Positions 1-14,200 of a stretch of 64,000 nucleotides of DNA are shown here, one piece after another. Both the position numbers and the translations under genes were made by a program. The stretch is from assembly GCF_900187355.1 (NCBI RefSeq), contig NZ_LT906451.1:235001-299000 (forward strand). Direction: 5' to 3'. The stretch comes from Legionella lansingensis. GTDB taxonomy: Bacteria > Pseudomonadota > Gammaproteobacteria > Legionellales > Legionellaceae. Under the pieces are notes generated by a model. That model did not search any database and was not told the origin of the DNA. It worked only from the letters and a program-made list of their open reading frames with translations. Numbering within the stretch: position 1 is the first letter of the stretch; every line of letters starts with the position of its first letter.

Positions 1-1568
<1,568 letters not shown>

Positions 1569-1686
1569 TATAACCTGAATTGCTTTGGGTGTATGGCCAA
1601 ACAATAAAAGACAGAAGAAAAGCTTGTGTTACCGAATATTATCTTTACCAACCTGACTGGTGATTAAACCAGCAGAATACCGTTTT

Positions 1687-1804
1687 TCCTGGCGACCATA
1701 GCGGTTTGGAACCACCTGACTCCATCTCGAACTCAGTAGTGAAACAGACCAGCGCCGATGATAGTGTGAGGTTTCCTCATGTGAAAGTAGGTCATCGCCA
1801 GGGC
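1687..1804 (+). rRNA. rrf: 5S ribosomal RNA
   Basis: About 118 nt with the typical 5S layout. The 5' strand of helix I (CCTGGCGACC) is complementary to the 3' end (GTCATCGCCAGG), and the interior shows the conserved ACTCCATCTCGAACTC loop segment. A run of six T follows directly, so the terminal helix plus T tract may act as the end of the rRNA transcript. It lies 118 bp after the 23S end, the usual 23S-5S spacing. Ends are estimated to within a few bases. Confidence 0.95.
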
Positions 1805-1896
1805 TTTTTTATAAGTAGTAGTCCGCAAGGCTGATGATGTGCTGTTTAGGATCACTGAAATTAATCCTAAAGAAGGCATGTAGAGAAAAGAGTATT

Positions 1897-1972
<76 letters not shown>

Positions 1973-2046
1973 TCTAGATCTAGTCCTCATACTGGACTAA
2001 AGCTATTGACTTTAGCCATACCATGAAAGAAAATGGCGTTCTTTTG

Positions 2047-2131
<85 letters not shown>

Positions 2132-2159
2132 GTATCGTGCAGACATGGTAAGTAAAAAA

Positions 2160-2233
2160 GCGGGTGTAGTTCAATGGTAGAACTTCAGCCTTCCAAGCTG
2201 ATAGCGTGGGTTCGATTCCCATCACCCGCTCCA
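2160..2233 (+). tRNA. tRNA-Gly (anticodon TCC)
   Basis: A 74-nt cloverleaf with acceptor GCGGGTG/CACCCGC, anticodon loop CTTCCAA giving TCC, and encoded CCA. Third member of the tRNA array. Confidence 0.97.
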
Positions 2234-2275
2234 AGTTTTATTAACAGCCTGTGAATAGTGCAGACTGTAGTTAGA

Positions 2276-2351
<76 letters not shown>

Positions 2352-2387
2352 TACAGTTATCAACATTTGAAATGGGGAGATCTTTCG

Positions 2388-3578
2388 ATGGCGAAGGAAA
2401 AGTTTGAGCGTAAGAAGCCACACGTAAACGTGGGGACGATTGGTCACGTGGACCATGGCAAGACCACATTGACAGCGGCGATTACAACGATTATGGCAAA
2501 GAAATTTGGTGGTATAGCGAAGGCTTATGATCAAATTGATGCGGCGCCAGAAGAGCGCGAGCGAGGAATTACGATATCGACGGCGCATGTGGAATATGAA
2601 TCAGCAAATCGTCACTATGCGCATGTGGACTGTCCAGGTCACGCGGATTATGTGAAGAACATGATTACGGGAGCGGCTCAGATGGACGGTGCTATTCTGG
2701 TTGTATCAGCAGCAGATGGTCCGATGCCTCAGACGAGGGAGCATATTTTATTGTCTCGCCAAGTGGGTGTTCCTTATATTGTGGTATTCATGAACAAAGC
2801 GGACATGGTTGATGACCCTGAACTTCTTGAGTTGGTAGAGATGGAAGTCCGCGACCTATTAAGCAGCTATGAATTTCCTGGTGATGAGATTCCGATTGTT
2901 GTTGGTTCAGCATTGAAAGCTCTGGAAGGGGATACGAGCGAGATTGGTGTACCTGCGATTGAGAAATTGATTGAGACGATGGACTCCTACATTCCTGAGC
3001 CAGTGAGAAACATTGATAAGAGCTTCCTGCTGCCGATTGAAGATGTATTCTCCATATCTGGACGTGGAACAGTAGTTACTGGCCGTATAGAGAGTGGAAT
3101 AGTTAGGGTAGGTGAAGAAGTTGAGATAGTAGGTATCCGTGATACGCAGAAGACGACCTGCACAGGCGTTGAGATGTTTAGGAAGCTACTGGATGAAGGT
3201 CGAGCAGGCGATAACGTAGGTGTGTTGTTGCGTGGAACGAAACGAGATGAAGTTGAACGAGGTCAAGTATTAGCGAAACCTGGTACAATTAAGCCGCACA
3301 CCAAATTTGAAGCAGAAGTATATGTTCTGTCAAAAGACGAAGGTGGCCGGCATACTCCATTTTTCAATGGTTATCGTCCGCAATTTTACTTCAGAACGAC
3401 AGATGTAACAGGCTCATGCGAACTGCCAAGCGGCGTTGAGATGGTTATGCCAGGTGATAACGTCCAAATGACAGTTAGTTTGCATTCACCCATTGCAATG
3501 GATGAAGGATTGCGTTTCGCGATTCGTGAAGGTGGCCGCACCGTTGGTGCCGGTGTAGTCGCAAAAATTATTGAATGA
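2388..3578 (+). CDS. tufB: elongation factor Tu, copy 1
   Basis: EF-Tu delivers aminoacyl-tRNA to the ribosomal A site as a GTP complex. The 396-residue product has the G1 motif GHVDHGKT at 19-26, the G3 motif DCPGH and the G4 motif NKAD, followed by the two beta-barrel domains. The ATG at 2388 is chosen because a purine-rich GGGGAGA lies just upstream and because upstream in-frame codons fall in tRNA-Thr. The coding sequence matches the copy at 18631; I saw no difference until the third base of the last sense codon (GAA here, GAG there), while flanking DNA is unrelated. This points to concerted evolution by gene conversion. The position after a tRNA array corresponds to enterobacterial tufB. 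Confidence 0.98.
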   Translation: MAKEKFERKKPHVNVGTIGHVDHGKTTLTAAITTIMAKKFGGIAKAYDQIDAAPEERERGITISTAHVEYESANRHYAHVDCPGHADYVKNMITGAAQMDGAILVVSAADGPMPQTREHILLSRQVGVPYIVVFMNKADMVDDPELLELVEMEVRDLLSSYEFPGDEIPIVVGSALKALEGDTSEIGVPAIEKLIETMDSYIPEPVRNIDKSFLLPIEDVFSISGRGTVVTGRIESGIVRVGEEVEIVGIRDTQKTTCTGVEMFRKLLDEGRAGDNVGVLLRGTKRDEVERGQVLAKPGTIKPHTKFEAEVYVLSKDEGGRHTPFFNGYRPQFYFRTTDVTGSCELPSGVEMVMPGDNVQMTVSLHSPIAMDEGLRFAIREGGRTVGAGVVAKIIE

Positions 3579-3583
3579 TTTAA

Positions 3584-3607
3584 GTGTGAAGCTGAAAAGC
3601 TTCACAC
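3584..3607 (+). other. perfect hairpin with GAAA tetraloop between tuf and tRNA-Trp
   Basis: GTGTGAAGCT and AGCTTCACAC form a perfect 10-bp stem closed by GAAA. No T tract follows, so it is not a standard intrinsic terminator. It is more likely an RNA stability or processing element separating the tuf message from tRNA-Trp and secE. Confidence 0.6.
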
Positions 3608-3622
3608 CATTGGGTTAATATT

Positions 3623-3698
3623 AGGCCAGTAGCTCAATTGGCAGAGCGGCGGTCTCCAAAACCGCAGGTTGGGGGTTCGATTCCCTCCTGGCCTGCCA
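3623..3698 (+). tRNA. tRNA-Trp (anticodon CCA)
   Basis: A 76-nt cloverleaf with acceptor AGGCCAG/CTGGCCT, anticodon loop CTCCAAA giving CCA, and an encoded CCA end. It lies between tuf and secE, an arrangement common in bacteria outside the enterics. Confidence 0.97.
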
Positions 3699-3712
3699 AC
3701 AATTAGATAATT

Positions 3713-4084
3713 ATGAAAAAATCAGCTGACTCCGGAATGAATTTGAAAGAAATAGTATTGTGGTTTGGCATTTTGCTGGTCACAGCTTTAGCTTTTTGGG
3801 GAACCTATTATTTTGATTTCTCAGGACCCATAAAAGCTATCATTTGGGTTAGTTGGTTTGTACTATCAGTTTTGTTAGCGTTTTTCACATCGAAAGGAAA
3901 AGAAGTCTTTGCATTTGCAAAAGATGCAAAAATAGAATTACAAAAAGTGGTCTGGCCAACACGCCAGGAGACTATTCAAACCACATCAATTGTTATGGCT
4001 ATGGTGGCCATAACAGGTTTTGTTCTTTGGGGTGTAGACTCTGTAATGATGTGGGCAATCGCTAAATTAACACATTTGGGTTGA
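3713..4084 (+). CDS. secE: preprotein translocase subunit SecE
   Basis: SecE clamps the SecY channel in the inner membrane. The 123-residue protein has three hydrophobic segments (about 14-32, 37-57 and 94-115) and the conserved SecE stretch [15 protein letters not shown] ahead of the last one. This is the three-helix gammaproteobacterial form. nusG starts seven bases after its stop, the standard secE-nusG pair. Confidence 0.95.
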   Translation: MKKSADSGMNLKEIVLWFGILLVTALAFWGTYYFDFSGPIKAIIWVSWFVLSVLLAFFTSKGKEVFAFAKDAKIELQKVVWPTRQETIQTTSIVMAMVAITGFVLWGVDSVMMWAIAKLTHLG

Positions 4085-4091
4085 AAATACG

Positions 4092-4637
4092 GTGGAAGAA
4101 CATAAAACTAAACAGTGGTATGTGGTCCATGCCTATTCAGGTTATGAAAATTTTGTTATGCGTGAAATTAAATCTCGCGCAGAGTATCATCATCTATTAG
4201 ATAAGATTGGTGAGGTCGTCGTTCCGTCTGAAGAAGTCGTTGAAATGCGGGCCGGTCAAAAACGAAAGAGCACGCGAAAATTCTTCCCTGGCTATGTCCT
4301 TGTTCACATGGTGATGGATGATGAAACCTGGCATATGATACGAGCTATTCCTCGAGTTCTGGGATTCATTGGCGGAACAAGTCAGACTCCAACTCCGATT
4401 ACGGATAAGGAAGCAAGGGCTATTTTGCAACGTGTTGAAGAAGGTGTTACCAAGCCGAAACCCAAAATTCTCTTTGAACCAGGTGAGGTGGTTCGAGTTA
4501 AAGAAGGACCTTTTGTTGATTTCAATGGTGTGGTTGAGGAAGTTAATTATGAGAAAAACCGCTTAAGAGTGGCCGTGTTGATATTTGGTCGTTCGACACC
4601 AGTTGAATTGGAGTTTAGTCAGGTTGAGAAAACCTAA
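4092..4637 (+). CDS. nusG: transcription termination/antitermination factor NusG
   Basis: NusG binds RNA polymerase and links it to Rho or to the ribosome through S10. The 181-residue product has the N-terminal NGN domain ([11 protein letters not shown] at the start, FFPGYVLV and a PRVLGFIGG segment) and a C-terminal KOW domain ([17 protein letters not shown]). The start is GTG, preceded by the short gap after secE. Length is normal for the family. Confidence 0.96.
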   Translation: MEEHKTKQWYVVHAYSGYENFVMREIKSRAEYHHLLDKIGEVVVPSEEVVEMRAGQKRKSTRKFFPGYVLVHMVMDDETWHMIRAIPRVLGFIGGTSQTPTPITDKEARAILQRVEEGVTKPKPKILFEPGEVVRVKEGPFVDFNGVVEEVNYEKNRLRVAVLIFGRSTPVELEFSQVEKT

Positions 4638-4722
4638 CTAATTTTGTAAACCGGGAAGCTAAAGTAACTTTGTGATGCTCTTTTGTTGCAGTGAACTAGC
4701 GCTATACCCATGAGGAGTCATA

Positions 4723-5157
4723 ATGGCTAAAAAAGTTGAAGCATATATTAAATTGCAAATCCCTGCTGGTAAGGCTAATCCAAGTCCTCCAGTAGGTCCG
4801 GCACTGGGACAACGTGGTGTCAACATTATGGAGTTCTGCAAGGCATTTAATGCTGCTACTCAAAATATTGAACCAGGTCTGGTCACCCCAGTAATTATTA
4901 CGGTTTATTCTGATCGTAGTTTCACGTTTGTAACCAAAACCCCACCAGCTTCTGTTTTACTTAAAAAAGCTGCGGGAATACAGAGCGGTAGTGGCACGCC
5001 CAACACCAAAAAAGTTGCTAAGCTTACTCGCGCTCAACTTGAAGACATCGCCAAAATGAAACAACCTGATTTGACAGCGGGTAGTTTAGATGCAGCAGTC
5101 CACAGTATCGCTGGAACTGCTAGAAGCATGGGCATAGAAGTCGAAGGTTTGGAATAA
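4723..5157 (+). CDS. rplK: 50S ribosomal protein L11
   Basis: L11 forms the GTPase-associated centre stalk base with 23S rRNA. The 144-residue protein has the proline-rich N-terminal signature ([19 protein letters not shown]) and the C-terminal RNA-binding domain. A good TGAGGAG ribosome binding site precedes the ATG. The 85-bp gap after nusG might hold the L11-L1 promoter or leader, but I could not pick a convincing -35/-10 pair. rplA follows after 11 bp. Confidence 0.97.
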   Translation: MAKKVEAYIKLQIPAGKANPSPPVGPALGQRGVNIMEFCKAFNAATQNIEPGLVTPVIITVYSDRSFTFVTKTPPASVLLKKAAGIQSGSGTPNTKKVAKLTRAQLEDIAKMKQPDLTAGSLDAAVHSIAGTARSMGIEVEGLE

Positions 5158-5168
5158 GGGGTGATGCA

Positions 5169-5861
5169 ATGGCGATGAGTAAAAAGCAAAAGAATATCCG
5201 TGAAAAGGTGAAAGTAAATCATCTTTATAATGCAACAGAAGCAATAGCAATTCTTAAGGAATTTGCGAGTAAGAATTTTGAAGAAAGTGTTGATATCAGC
5301 GTAAATTTAGGCGTCGATCCTCGTAAGTCAGATCAAGTTGTACGCTCTTCAACAAATCTACCAAAAGGTACTGGTAAAAAAGTTCGCGTTGCGGTATTTG
5401 CACAAGGCGAAAATGCAACGAAAGCTAAAAATGCTGGAGCTGATTTGGTTGGTTTCGAGGATTTAGCCGAGCAAATTAAAGCAGGTGAAATGAATTTCGA
5501 TGTGGTGATTGCAACACCAGATGCAATGCGTATTGTTGGTCAGCTGGGTCAAATTCTAGGTCCTCGTGGATTAATGCCCAACCCGAAGGTCGGTACTGTT
5601 ACTACGAATGTAGAAGCTGCTGTTGCTGATGCTAAAGCTGGTCAAGTGCGTTATAGAACTGATAAAAACGGTATTATTCACTGTACAGTAGGAAAGATAA
5701 CCTTCTCCCCAGAAGATTTAATCGAAAATATTTCTACATTGATTATTGACTTGAAAAAGGCTAAGCCAGCATCGGCGAAGGGTGTTTACTTAAAGAAAAT
5801 ATCCTTATCAACCACAATGGGACCAGGTTTGCCTATTGATATTGCTACACTACCCGTGTAA
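5169..5861 (+). CDS. rplA: 50S ribosomal protein L1
   Basis: L1 builds the mobile L1 stalk near the E site and in enterobacteria represses its own operon. The 230-residue protein carries the [12 protein letters not shown] signature. Two in-frame ATGs lie six bases apart; the first (5169) is better spaced from the AAGGGG ribosome binding site. It forms an L11-L1 pair with rplK and is followed by the L10 leader. Confidence 0.97.
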   Translation: MAMSKKQKNIREKVKVNHLYNATEAIAILKEFASKNFEESVDISVNLGVDPRKSDQVVRSSTNLPKGTGKKVRVAVFAQGENATKAKNAGADLVGFEDLAEQIKAGEMNFDVVIATPDAMRIVGQLGQILGPRGLMPNPKVGTVTTNVEAAVADAKAGQVRYRTDKNGIIHCTVGKITFSPEDLIENISTLIIDLKKAKPASAKGVYLKKISLSTTMGPGLPIDIATLPV

Positions 5862-6049
5862 TATATATCGCCTTTTAAATCGCTTTCACGGCAAAGACAT
5901 GGTTCGATGCCGTCGAAGACCGCAGGTGCCTAGATTAGAGCTTAATATCCTGCGCAGACGGTGAACCGGCTCCGGGATTTTTCTGGGACGGCCACCATAA
6001 CTGTCAAATCATTCTTGATATGATTTGCTCAACTTAGGAGGTCAGTAAC
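5862..6049 (+). promoter_or_regulatory. L10 leader (autoregulatory mRNA structure upstream of rplJ)
   Basis: The 188-bp gap holds the conserved L10-leader core: a GAAGACCGCAGGTG segment near 5914-5932 and a TCCTGCGCAGACGGTGA segment near 5948-5966, which pair as in the E. coli rplJL leader. In that system the L10-L12 complex binds here and blocks translation of rplJ and rplL. Known from the family: binding and repression. Seen here: the sequence blocks and their position. Confidence 0.85.
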
Positions 6050-6571
6050 GTGACGTTAACATTAGCTGCAAAAAAAGCCGTTGTTGAAGAAGTAACTGCT
6101 GTTGCTTCTAAGGCTATTTCGGCAGTCGTTGCTGATTATCGTGGTTTAACTGTCAATCAAATGACACAATTGCGTAGCGAAGCACGCAAAGCCGGTGTTT
6201 ATTTACGGGTAGTGCGAAATACACTCACTCGTAGAGCTTTCGAAGGCACCGATTTTGCCTGTCTCAATGATATGCTAGTTGGTCCTTTATTTATTGCTTT
6301 ATCTCTCGAAGCCCCGAGTGATGCAGCAAGAATGTTAAAGGAGTTCGTCAAGACATTTGATAAGCTTGAGATCAAAGCATTAGCTGTCAGTGGTAAGGTA
6401 TTTAGTCCTGATCAACTCGACGCTGTAGCTAGTCTACCTACACGTGAGGAAGCATTGGCTAAACTTATGTATGTGATGAAAGCACCTATCGAAAAATTTG
6501 TTCGTACTCTTGCAGAGCCGCATGCCAAGTTGGTCAGAACGCTTGCTGCAATCAAGGACAAAAAACAGTAA
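6050..6571 (+). CDS. rplJ: 50S ribosomal protein L10
   Basis: L10 anchors the L7/L12 stalk dimers on 23S rRNA. The product is 173 residues with the conserved VADYRGLTVNQMTQLR and RVVRNTLTRRA segments. It starts at a GTG placed after a strong TTAGGAGGTCA ribosome binding site. The leader upstream suggests feedback control by L10-L12. rplL follows 42 bp downstream. Confidence 0.96.
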   Translation: MTLTLAAKKAVVEEVTAVASKAISAVVADYRGLTVNQMTQLRSEARKAGVYLRVVRNTLTRRAFEGTDFACLNDMLVGPLFIALSLEAPSDAARMLKEFVKTFDKLEIKALAVSGKVFSPDQLDAVASLPTREEALAKLMYVMKAPIEKFVRTLAEPHAKLVRTLAAIKDKKQ

Positions 6572-6613
6572 TAAACCACATAATCTTTATAATTTTTAAC
6601 CTAGGAGCTAGAA

Positions 6614-6991
6614 ATGGCTGTATCAAAAAATGAGATTCTTGACACAATCTCTAACATGTCTGTAATGGAAATAGTAGAACTAATAGAAGCAATGGAAGAA
6701 AAATTCCATGTTTCCGCTGCCGCTGCTGCTGTTGCTGTTGCAGCACCTGCTGCAGGTGCTGCTGCCGCCGCTGAAGAAAAAACTGAATTCAACGTTGTAA
6801 TGAGCAGCTTTGGTTCAAACAAAGTCGGCGTAATTAAAGCAATTCGTGAAATCACCGGTTTAGGCTTGAAAGAAGCTAAAGACTTGGTAGAAGGAGCTCC
6901 TTCAACTGTTAAAGAAGGTGTATCTAAAGACGAAGCCGCCGAAATTAAAAAGAAACTTGAAGAAGCCGGCGCGACTGTCGAAGTTAAGTAA
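6614..6991 (+). CDS. rplL: 50S ribosomal protein L7/L12
   Basis: L7/L12 forms the flexible stalk that recruits translation GTPases. The 125-residue protein shows an N-terminal dimerisation helix pair, an alanine-rich hinge (about residues 35-54) and the C-terminal factor-binding domain with [20 protein letters not shown]. The highly repetitive Ala codons of the hinge produce spurious reading frames on the other strand. Confidence 0.98.
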   Translation: MAVSKNEILDTISNMSVMEIVELIEAMEEKFHVSAAAAAVAVAAPAAGAAAAAEEKTEFNVVMSSFGSNKVGVIKAIREITGLGLKEAKDLVEGAPSTVKEGVSKDEAAEIKKKLEEAGATVEVK

Positions 6992-7013
6992 TACTGTTAC
7001 AGAAAAGTTAAAG

Positions 7014-7041
7014 AACCCGGCCATGGTTTCATGGCTGGGTT
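7014..7041 (+). terminator. rplL-rpoB intercistronic hairpin (attenuator-like)
   Basis: AACCCGGCCATG and CATGGCTGGGTT form a 12-bp stem with one G-U pair and a GTTT loop. Only a broken T tract follows (TGTGTGTTT). It sits where E. coli has the attenuator that lowers transcription into rpoBC relative to rplJL, so partial termination or RNase processing is likely; which one cannot be decided from sequence. Confidence 0.6.
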
Positions 7042-7084
7042 TGTGTGTTTGATGATATCCAAATAATTTTACAGAGGAACCACC

Positions 7085-10000
7085 ATGGCAATTGCAAAAG
7101 CTAAACCTCAATATTCACATGCTGAGAAAAAACGATTTCGCAAAAGCTTTGGTAGGCAGGCAGATATGATGGACATTCCCAATCTGCTTGAGATCCAGCT
7201 CAAATCGTATAGAGACTTCTTGCAGACAGATTCAACGGGAAATGGTCAGCAAAAGACGGGATTACATGCTGCATTCTCATCCGTCTTCCCTATTGAGAGT
7301 TTTTCTGGAAATGCCAAACTTGAATACGTCAGTTACAAATTAGGCGAGCCAGCTTTTGATGTGCGTGAGTGTAAATTAAGAGGCCTAACTTATTCAGCGC
7401 CACTGCGAGTCAAAATCAGATTAGTTGTTTTTGACAAAGAGGCAAGTGGTGAACCAAAGCCGATTAAGGACATCCGTGAGCAAGATGTGTTTATGGGTGA
7501 AATTCCTTTAATGACCGATGTTGGTACATTTGTTGTTAATGGTACAGAGCGGGTTGTGGTGTCTCAGCTGCATCGTTCCCCAGGCGTTATTTTTGAGCAT
7601 GATCGCGGTAAAACACATTCTTCCGGTAAATTACTCTACTCAGCACGTATTATTCCTTATCGTGGCTCCTGGCTTGATTTTGAGTTTGATCCTAAAGATT
7701 GTGTCTTTGTACGTATTGATAGAAGACGTAAGCTACCAGTTACTATTTTGCTACGTGCTTTAGGTTACGAAACAGAAGATATTCTTGCCGAATTTTTTGA
7801 AACCACGACCTGTCAATTAAGAAACGGTGAGTTCCACATTAATCTCATTCCTGCTAGGCTACGTGGTGAAATTGCATCCTTTGATATTGCTGTACCTGAA
7901 ACTGGAGAACTCATTGTAGAGCAAGGTCGTCGCATTACTGCTCGTCATATTAAGCAAATGGAAAAAAGCAATATGCGGGATCTTGTAGTCCCCACTGATT
8001 ATCTCATTGGTAAGGTACTGGCTAAAAATATAATTAATGCTGAAACAGGAGAAATTATTGCTCAGGCTAATGATGAAGTTAGCGCTGAATTACTTGATCA
8101 GCTTGCTGATAATGGCATCCTCAGTTTCGATATGATTTATACAAATGATCTTGATCATGGTTCTTATATATCTGATACCCTGAGAATAGATCCCACGACC
8201 AGTCAGCTTGAAGCACTGGTTGAGATTTATCGCATGATGCGCCCAGGTGAGCCACCTACAAAAGAGGCCGCCGAAGCATTGTTTAAAAACCTTTTCTTTG
8301 CTGAAGATCGTTATGATTTGTCAGCTGTTGGGCGCATGAAATTTAATCGTCGTGTAGGTAGAAAAGAGGATTCTGGTCCAGGCACTTTGACTAAAGAGGA
8401 TATTCTTGCCGTCATCAAAACGCTTATCGATATCCGCAACGGTATCGGAATGGTTGATGATATTGATCACCTAGGAAACCGACGAGTACGCAGTGTAGGT
8501 GAAATGGCGGAAAACCAATTCCGGGTTGGCCTTGTAAGGGTTGAACGAGCTGTCAAGGAACGTTTAAGCTTGGTGGAATCCGAGAATTTGATGCCGCAAG
8601 ATTTAATCAACGCAAAACCTGTTTCTGCTGCAGTAAAAGAATTCTTTGGTTCAAGTCAATTGTCGCAATTTATGGATCAAGTTAACCCCTTATCAGGTGT
8701 TACACACAAGCGACGTGTTTCTGCTCTTGGTCCAGGTGGATTGACAAGAGAGCGAGCTGGATTTGAGGTTCGTGACGTACACACGACTCACTATGGTCGA
8801 GTTTGCCCAATTGAAACACCTGAAGGACCAAATATTGGGTTAATTAACTCCTTGTCTGTTTATGCTAGAACGAATGATTATGGCTTTATTGAAACACCTT
8901 GTCGTAAGGTAATTAATGGTCGTGTGACCAATGAGATCGAATACCTTTCAGCAATCGAGGAAGTTGATCAATATATCGCGCAATCAAATGTCCCGGTGGA
9001 TGCCAAGGGGAATATTTTGGCTGACTTGGTCCCATGCCGACATCAGAATGAATTTTCCTTAACGACACCTGACAAAATAAACTACATGGATGTCTCTCCT
9101 AAGCAGATCGTTTCTGTGGCAGCATCGCTGATTCCTTTCTTGGAGCATGATGATGCTAACCGTGCTTTGATGGGTTCAAATATGCAACGGCAAGCAGTAC
9201 CGACGCTACGTTCAGAGAAGCCATTGGTGGGCACAGGAATGGAGCGTACTGTCGCTTCTGACTCAGGCGTGTCTGTCGTAGCAAAACGTGGCGGAGTTAT
9301 TGATTCTGTGGATGCGTCACGCATAGTGGTTCGTGTTAATGATGATGAAACAACTGCTGGTGAAGCGGGAGTCGATATTTATAACTTAACCAAATATTTC
9401 CGCTCAAACCAAGATACTTGCATTAACCAACGTCCTATCGTGTCCAAAGGGGATCGAATACAGCGAGGCGACATATTGGCTGATGGCCCTTGTACAGATA
9501 TGGGTGAACTTGCTTTAGGACAAAATCTTTTAGTGGCGTTCATGCCATGGAACGGGTACAACTTCGAGGATTCTATTCTTATTTCAGAGCGAATTGTTCA
9601 AGAAGATAGATTTACTACCATCCATATCGAGGAATTAACCTGCATCGCTAGAGATACGAAGCTTGGAACAGAGGAGATCACTGCCGATATTCCTAATGTA
9701 GGTGAGGCTGCTTTAGCAAATCTTGATGAATCAGGTGTGGTTTATATTGGTGCAGAAGTTAGTGCTGGCGATATTTTGGTTGGTAAAGTAACTCCAAAAG
9801 GTGAAACACAACTTACTCCAGAAGAGAAATTATTACGAGCTATTTTTGGTGAAAAAGCTTCAGATGTTAAAGACTCTTCTCTGCGGGTACCATCTGGTAT
9901 GAATGGCACAGTAATCGATGTGCAAATCTTTACTCGTGATGGCCTTGAGAAGGATGAGCGTGCAAAAAGTATTGAGGAAGAACATCTCGCTCGTGTTCGC

Positions 10001-11185
10001 AAGGACTTAATCGACGAACGACGCATTCGCGAAGAAGATATTTACCATCGTGTCAGTAATCTTTTACTTGATAAGGTTGTGAAAGGCGGTCCAGGAATAA
10101 AAGCTGGTTCCAAGGTAACGTCTGATCATCTGAATAAAATCGACCGAGAAAAATGGTTCGATATTCGTGTGGATGATGATGCTATCAGTCAACAATTAGA
10201 GCAACTTTCCAAACAAATGGATTTACTCGGTAAAGAAATGGAAAAACGCTTTAATGACAGTCGCAAAAAAATCGTGCAAGGAGATGATCTAGCACCTGGC
10301 GTATTGAAGATCGTTAAGGTTTACTTGGCCGTTAAACGACGCATACAACCGGGTGACAAAATGGCGGGACGTCACGGAAACAAAGGCGTTATCTCCATTG
10401 TTGTTCCAGTCGAAGACATGCCTTATATGGAGGATGGCACCGCTGTGGATATCGTACTAAATCCATTAGGGGTTCCTTCTCGGATGAACATCGGCCAGGT
10501 GCTAGAGACACATCTTGGTCTGGCTGCCAAAGGTCTTGGCCAAAGAATTGCTGATCTCATAGAAAGTCAGAATTCTGTGAAAGAAATTAGATCTTACCTA
10601 GATAAAATTTACAATCATGATAAGAAACGAGTTCATCTTGAGAGTTTGAATGATGAGGAAGTCATGATTTTAGCTGATAATCTTAAAGCGGGTGTGCCAA
10701 TGGCAACCCCTGTTTTCGATGGGGCTAGCGAAAATGAGATTAAAGCGATGTTGGAATTGGCTGGCCTTCGACCTGATGGCAAGACAATTTTGTATGATGG
10801 CAGAACTGGAAAGCAATTTGATAATCCAGTAACTGTAGGCTATATGTATATGCTTAAGCTAAATCATTTAGTTGATGACAAGATGCATGCGCGATCCACT
10901 GGTTCTTACAGCCTGGTGACCCAACAGCCATTAGGTGGTAAAGCCCAGTTTGGTGGCCAACGCTTTGGGGAGATGGAGGTTTGGGCTCTAGAAGCTTACG
11001 GCGCTGCATATACGTTGCAAGAGATGTTAACAGTTAAATCAGATGATGTCGGAGGACGTACTAAGATATATAAAAATATAGTTGATGGCGATCATCGTAT
11101 GGATCCCGGTATGCCTGAATCTTTCAACGTTTTATTGAAAGAAATAAGGGCTTTGGGTATCGATATCGAGCTCGAACATGATTAA
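7085..11185 (+). CDS. rpoB: DNA-directed RNA polymerase beta subunit
   Basis: The beta subunit of core RNA polymerase, 1366 residues, close to the 1342 of E. coli. The rifampicin-resistance-determining region at about residues 519-550 reads [15 protein letters not shown] then [13 protein letters not shown], with the Asp, His and Ser positions that mutate in resistance all in their sensitive state. The C-terminal [20 protein letters not shown] segment that contacts beta prime is intact. The ATG follows an AGAGGAACC ribosome binding site. rpoC lies 45 bp downstream. Confidence 0.99.
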   Translation: MAIAKAKPQYSHAEKKRFRKSFGRQADMMDIPNLLEIQLKSYRDFLQTDSTGNGQQKTGLHAAFSSVFPIESFSGNAKLEYVSYKLGEPAFDVRECKLRGLTYSAPLRVKIRLVVFDKEASGEPKPIKDIREQDVFMGEIPLMTDVGTFVVNGTERVVVSQLHRSPGVIFEHDRGKTHSSGKLLYSARIIPYRGSWLDFEFDPKDCVFVRIDRRRKLPVTILLRALGYETEDILAEFFETTTCQLRNGEFHINLIPARLRGEIASFDIAVPETGELIVEQGRRITARHIKQMEKSNMRDLVVPTDYLIGKVLAKNIINAETGEIIAQANDEVSAELLDQLADNGILSFDMIYTNDLDHGSYISDTLRIDPTTSQLEALVEIYRMMRPGEPPTKEAAEALFKNLFFAEDRYDLSAVGRMKFNRRVGRKEDSGPGTLTKEDILAVIKTLIDIRNGIGMVDDIDHLGNRRVRSVGEMAENQFRVGLVRVERAVKERLSLVESENLMPQDLINAKPVSAAVKEFFGSSQLSQFMDQVNPLSGVTHKRRVSALGPGGLTRERAGFEVRDVHTTHYGRVCPIETPEGPNIGLINSLSVYARTNDYGFIETPCRKVINGRVTNEIEYLSAIEEVDQYIAQSNVPVDAKGNILADLVPCRHQNEFSLTTPDKINYMDVSPKQIVSVAASLIPFLEHDDANRALMGSNMQRQAVPTLRSEKPLVGTGMERTVASDSGVSVVAKRGGVIDSVDASRIVVRVNDDETTAGEAGVDIYNLTKYFRSNQDTCINQRPIVSKGDRIQRGDILADGPCTDMGELALGQNLLVAFMPWNGYNFEDSILISERIVQEDRFTTIHIEELTCIARDTKLGTEEITADIPNVGEAALANLDESGVVYIGAEVSAGDILVGKVTPKGETQLTPEEKLLRAIFGEKASDVKDSSLRVPSGMNGTVIDVQIFTRDGLEKDERAKSIEEEHLARVRKDLIDERRIREEDIYHRVSNLLLDKVVKGGPGIKAGSKVTSDHLNKIDREKWFDIRVDDDAISQQLEQLSKQMDLLGKEMEKRFNDSRKKIVQGDDLAPGVLKIVKVYLAVKRRIQPGDKMAGRHGNKGVISIVVPVEDMPYMEDGTAVDIVLNPLGVPSRMNIGQVLETHLGLAAKGLGQRIADLIESQNSVKEIRSYLDKIYNHDKKRVHLESLNDEEVMILADNLKAGVPMATPVFDGASENEIKAMLELAGLRPDGKTILYDGRTGKQFDNPVTVGYMYMLKLNHLVDDKMHARSTGSYSLVTQQPLGGKAQFGGQRFGEMEVWALEAYGAAYTLQEMLTVKSDDVGGRTKIYKNIVDGDHRMDPGMPESFNVLLKEIRALGIDIELEHD

Positions 11186-11230
11186 TTCGTTCAATGATAA
11201 CTTCTGACAACTATTTTTGGAGGCATAGAC

Positions 11231-14200
11231 TTGGCTAATCTCGAACCTATGAGAAAACCACCTGTAATGAGTGATTTGCTTGGCATCCTCAAACAGCAAG
11301 GTCAAAGTGAAGAATTTGATGCAATCAAAATTGCACTGGCTTCACCGGATTTAATTCGTTCATGGTCCTACGGCGAAGTTAAAAAGCCTGAGACTATCAA
11401 CTATCGCACGTTCAAACCAGAACGTGATGGATTGTTTTGTGCCAAAACATTTGGCCCAGTCAAAGACTATGAATGCTTATGTGGTAAGTATAAGCGTCTC
11501 AAGCACCGCGGAGTTATCTGCGAAAAATGCGGCGTGGAGCTCGCATTGGCTAAAGTACGCCGGGAACGCATGGGGCATATTGAGCTTGCAAGCCCAGTGG
11601 CTCATATCTGGTTCCTCAAATCGTTGCCATCACGAATTGGTCTATTACTCGATATGACTTTACGCGACATTGAACGTGTCCTGTACTTTGAAGCTTTTGT
11701 CGTAGTTGACCCAGGCATGACGGAACTGGAGCGCGGCCAGCTACTAAATGATGAAGCGTACCTCGATGCAATGGAGCAGTATGGTGATGAATTCGATGCT
11801 CGTATGGGTGCAGAAGCAATCCGTGATTTACTGCGTCAAATTGATCTTGACGAAGAAGTTAGCACACTACGTGAAGAGTTACCGACAACGAATTCCGAAA
11901 CGAAAATCAAAAAGATTACTAAGCGATTGAAGCTGCTAGAAGCGTTTCAGGAGTCAGGCAATAAACCTGAGTGGATGATTATGGATGTTCTCCCCGTTCT
12001 GCCTCCTGATTTACGTCCTCTAGTACCTTTAGATGGTGGACGTTTTGCTACCTCTGATCTAAATGACCTCTACCGTCGAGTTATTAATCGTAATAACCGC
12101 TTGAAGAGACTACTTGATCTTAGTGCGCCTGATATTATTGTGCGCAATGAAAAACGCATGCTGCAAGAGTCAGTTGATGCTTTGCTCGATAATGGTCGTC
12201 GTGGCCGTGCTATTACTGGAACGAACAAGCGTCCTTTAAAATCATTGGCAGACATGATTAAGGGTAAGCAAGGCCGCTTTAGACAGAATCTCCTTGGTAA
12301 ACGTGTTGACTATTCAGGACGTTCAGTTATCGTGGTCGGCCCAACATTGCGTCTTCACCAATGTGGTTTACCCAAAAAGATGGCACTAGAGCTTTTCAAA
12401 CCGTTCATTTTTAGCAAGCTTGAATTTAGAGGTTTAGCAACCACGATTAAAGCTGCTAAAAAAATGGTTGAGCGTGAAGACCCGGTGGTTTGGGATATTT
12501 TGGATGATGTTATTCGTGAGCATCCGATTCTCTTGAACCGCGCACCTACCTTGCACAGGTTAGGTATTCAGGCTTTTGAACCCGTTTTAATTGAAGGCAA
12601 AGCGATACAGCTTCATCCTTTAGTTTGTACCGCTTATAACGCGGATTTCGACGGTGACCAAATGGCTGTTCACGTGCCCTTAACGCTGGAAGCCCAGTTA
12701 GAGGCACGTTCGCTCATGATGTCAACTAACAATATTTTATCACCAGCGAGTGGTGAGCCAATTATTGTTCCTAGCCAGGACGTGGTACTAGGGCTTTATT
12801 ATTTAACGAGAGAACGTATAGGCGCGAAAGGTGAAGGCAAAATTTTTGCCAGTGCACAAGAAGCGCAAAATTTCTATGAAGCAGGTTATGTTGATATTCA
12901 TGCCAAAGTGAAAATTAGAATGCCGCATGAAGAGGGAGAGGGATATCAGTTGGTGGAAACAACCGTCGGCCGTGCTATTCTCTCAGATCTTTTACCTAAA
13001 GGAATGTCATTTTCTTTAATCAACAGAGCAATGACTAAAAAGGCCATCACCAAAGTTGTTGATACTTGCTATCGTAAGTTTGGTCTGAAAGAAACGGTTA
13101 TCTTTGCAGACCAACTGATGTATACCGGCTTTAAATTTGCTACCAGAGCTGGAGCGTCTATTGGTATAGAAGATATGGAAATCCCTGACGATAAAGCCGC
13201 CATCATTGAACAAGCCGACAATGAGGTGCGTGAGATTGAAACACAATATCGTTCAGGATTAGTAACCAACGGCGAACGATACAATAAGGTCATTGACATT
13301 TGGTCACGTACCAATGAAATGGTGGCTAAATCAATGATGACGAAAATTGCTACAGAAGAAGTCACAACGCCTGATGGTAAGATAGCGCGCCAAGAATCGT
13401 TCAATCCCATCTTTATGATGGCCGACTCTGGTGCTAGAGGATCCGCAGCTCAGATTAGACAGTTGGCAGGAATGCGAGGGTTAATGGCTGCGCCTGATGG
13501 CTCGATCATTGAGACACCAATTACAGCTAATTTCCGTGAAGGCTTAAATGTTTTCCAATACTTTATTTCCACTCACGGAGCACGTAAAGGTCTGGCTGAC
13601 ACTGCGTTAAAAACGGCAAACTCAGGTTATTTAACACGTCGTCTGGTGGATGTGGCACAAGACGTTGTCATTACTGAAGATGATTGCGGTACAGAGCATG
13701 GTATTTTAATGCAACCGTTGATTGAAGGTGGAGACATTGTTGAACCACTGCATGAGCGTGTGCTTGGTCGTGTAGTGGCTACTGACGTCTATATTCCAAA
13801 TGAAAAAGAACCCATCGTCACCGCAGGTACATTGTTGGATGAAGATTGGGTGGAAAAACTTGAGAAATTTGGTGTTGACCAAGTACTGGTAAGATCTCCC
13901 ATTACTTGTGAAACCAGATTTGGACTTTGTGCAAAATGTTATGGTCGTGATTTGGCGCGTGGTCATCTAGTTAATACCGGGGAGGCTGTGGGTATTATTG
14001 CTGCACAATCCATCGGTGAACCTGGAACACAGTTAACAATGCGTACTTTCCATATTGGAGGTGCTGCATCAAGAGCGACGGCGGCTAACAACATTCAAAT
14101 TAAGAATAAAGGGGTCATCCGTTTACATAACATTAAAACCGTATCCCATGAAAATAGTAATCTTGTTGCTGTTTCTCGTTCTGGGGAGGTATCCATCGCT

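Noticed and set aside
1845..1871. 8-bp hairpin TTTAGGAT/ATCCTAAA between 5S and the first tRNA
   Set aside because: Probably a processing structure in the precursor; no T tract or promoter features.
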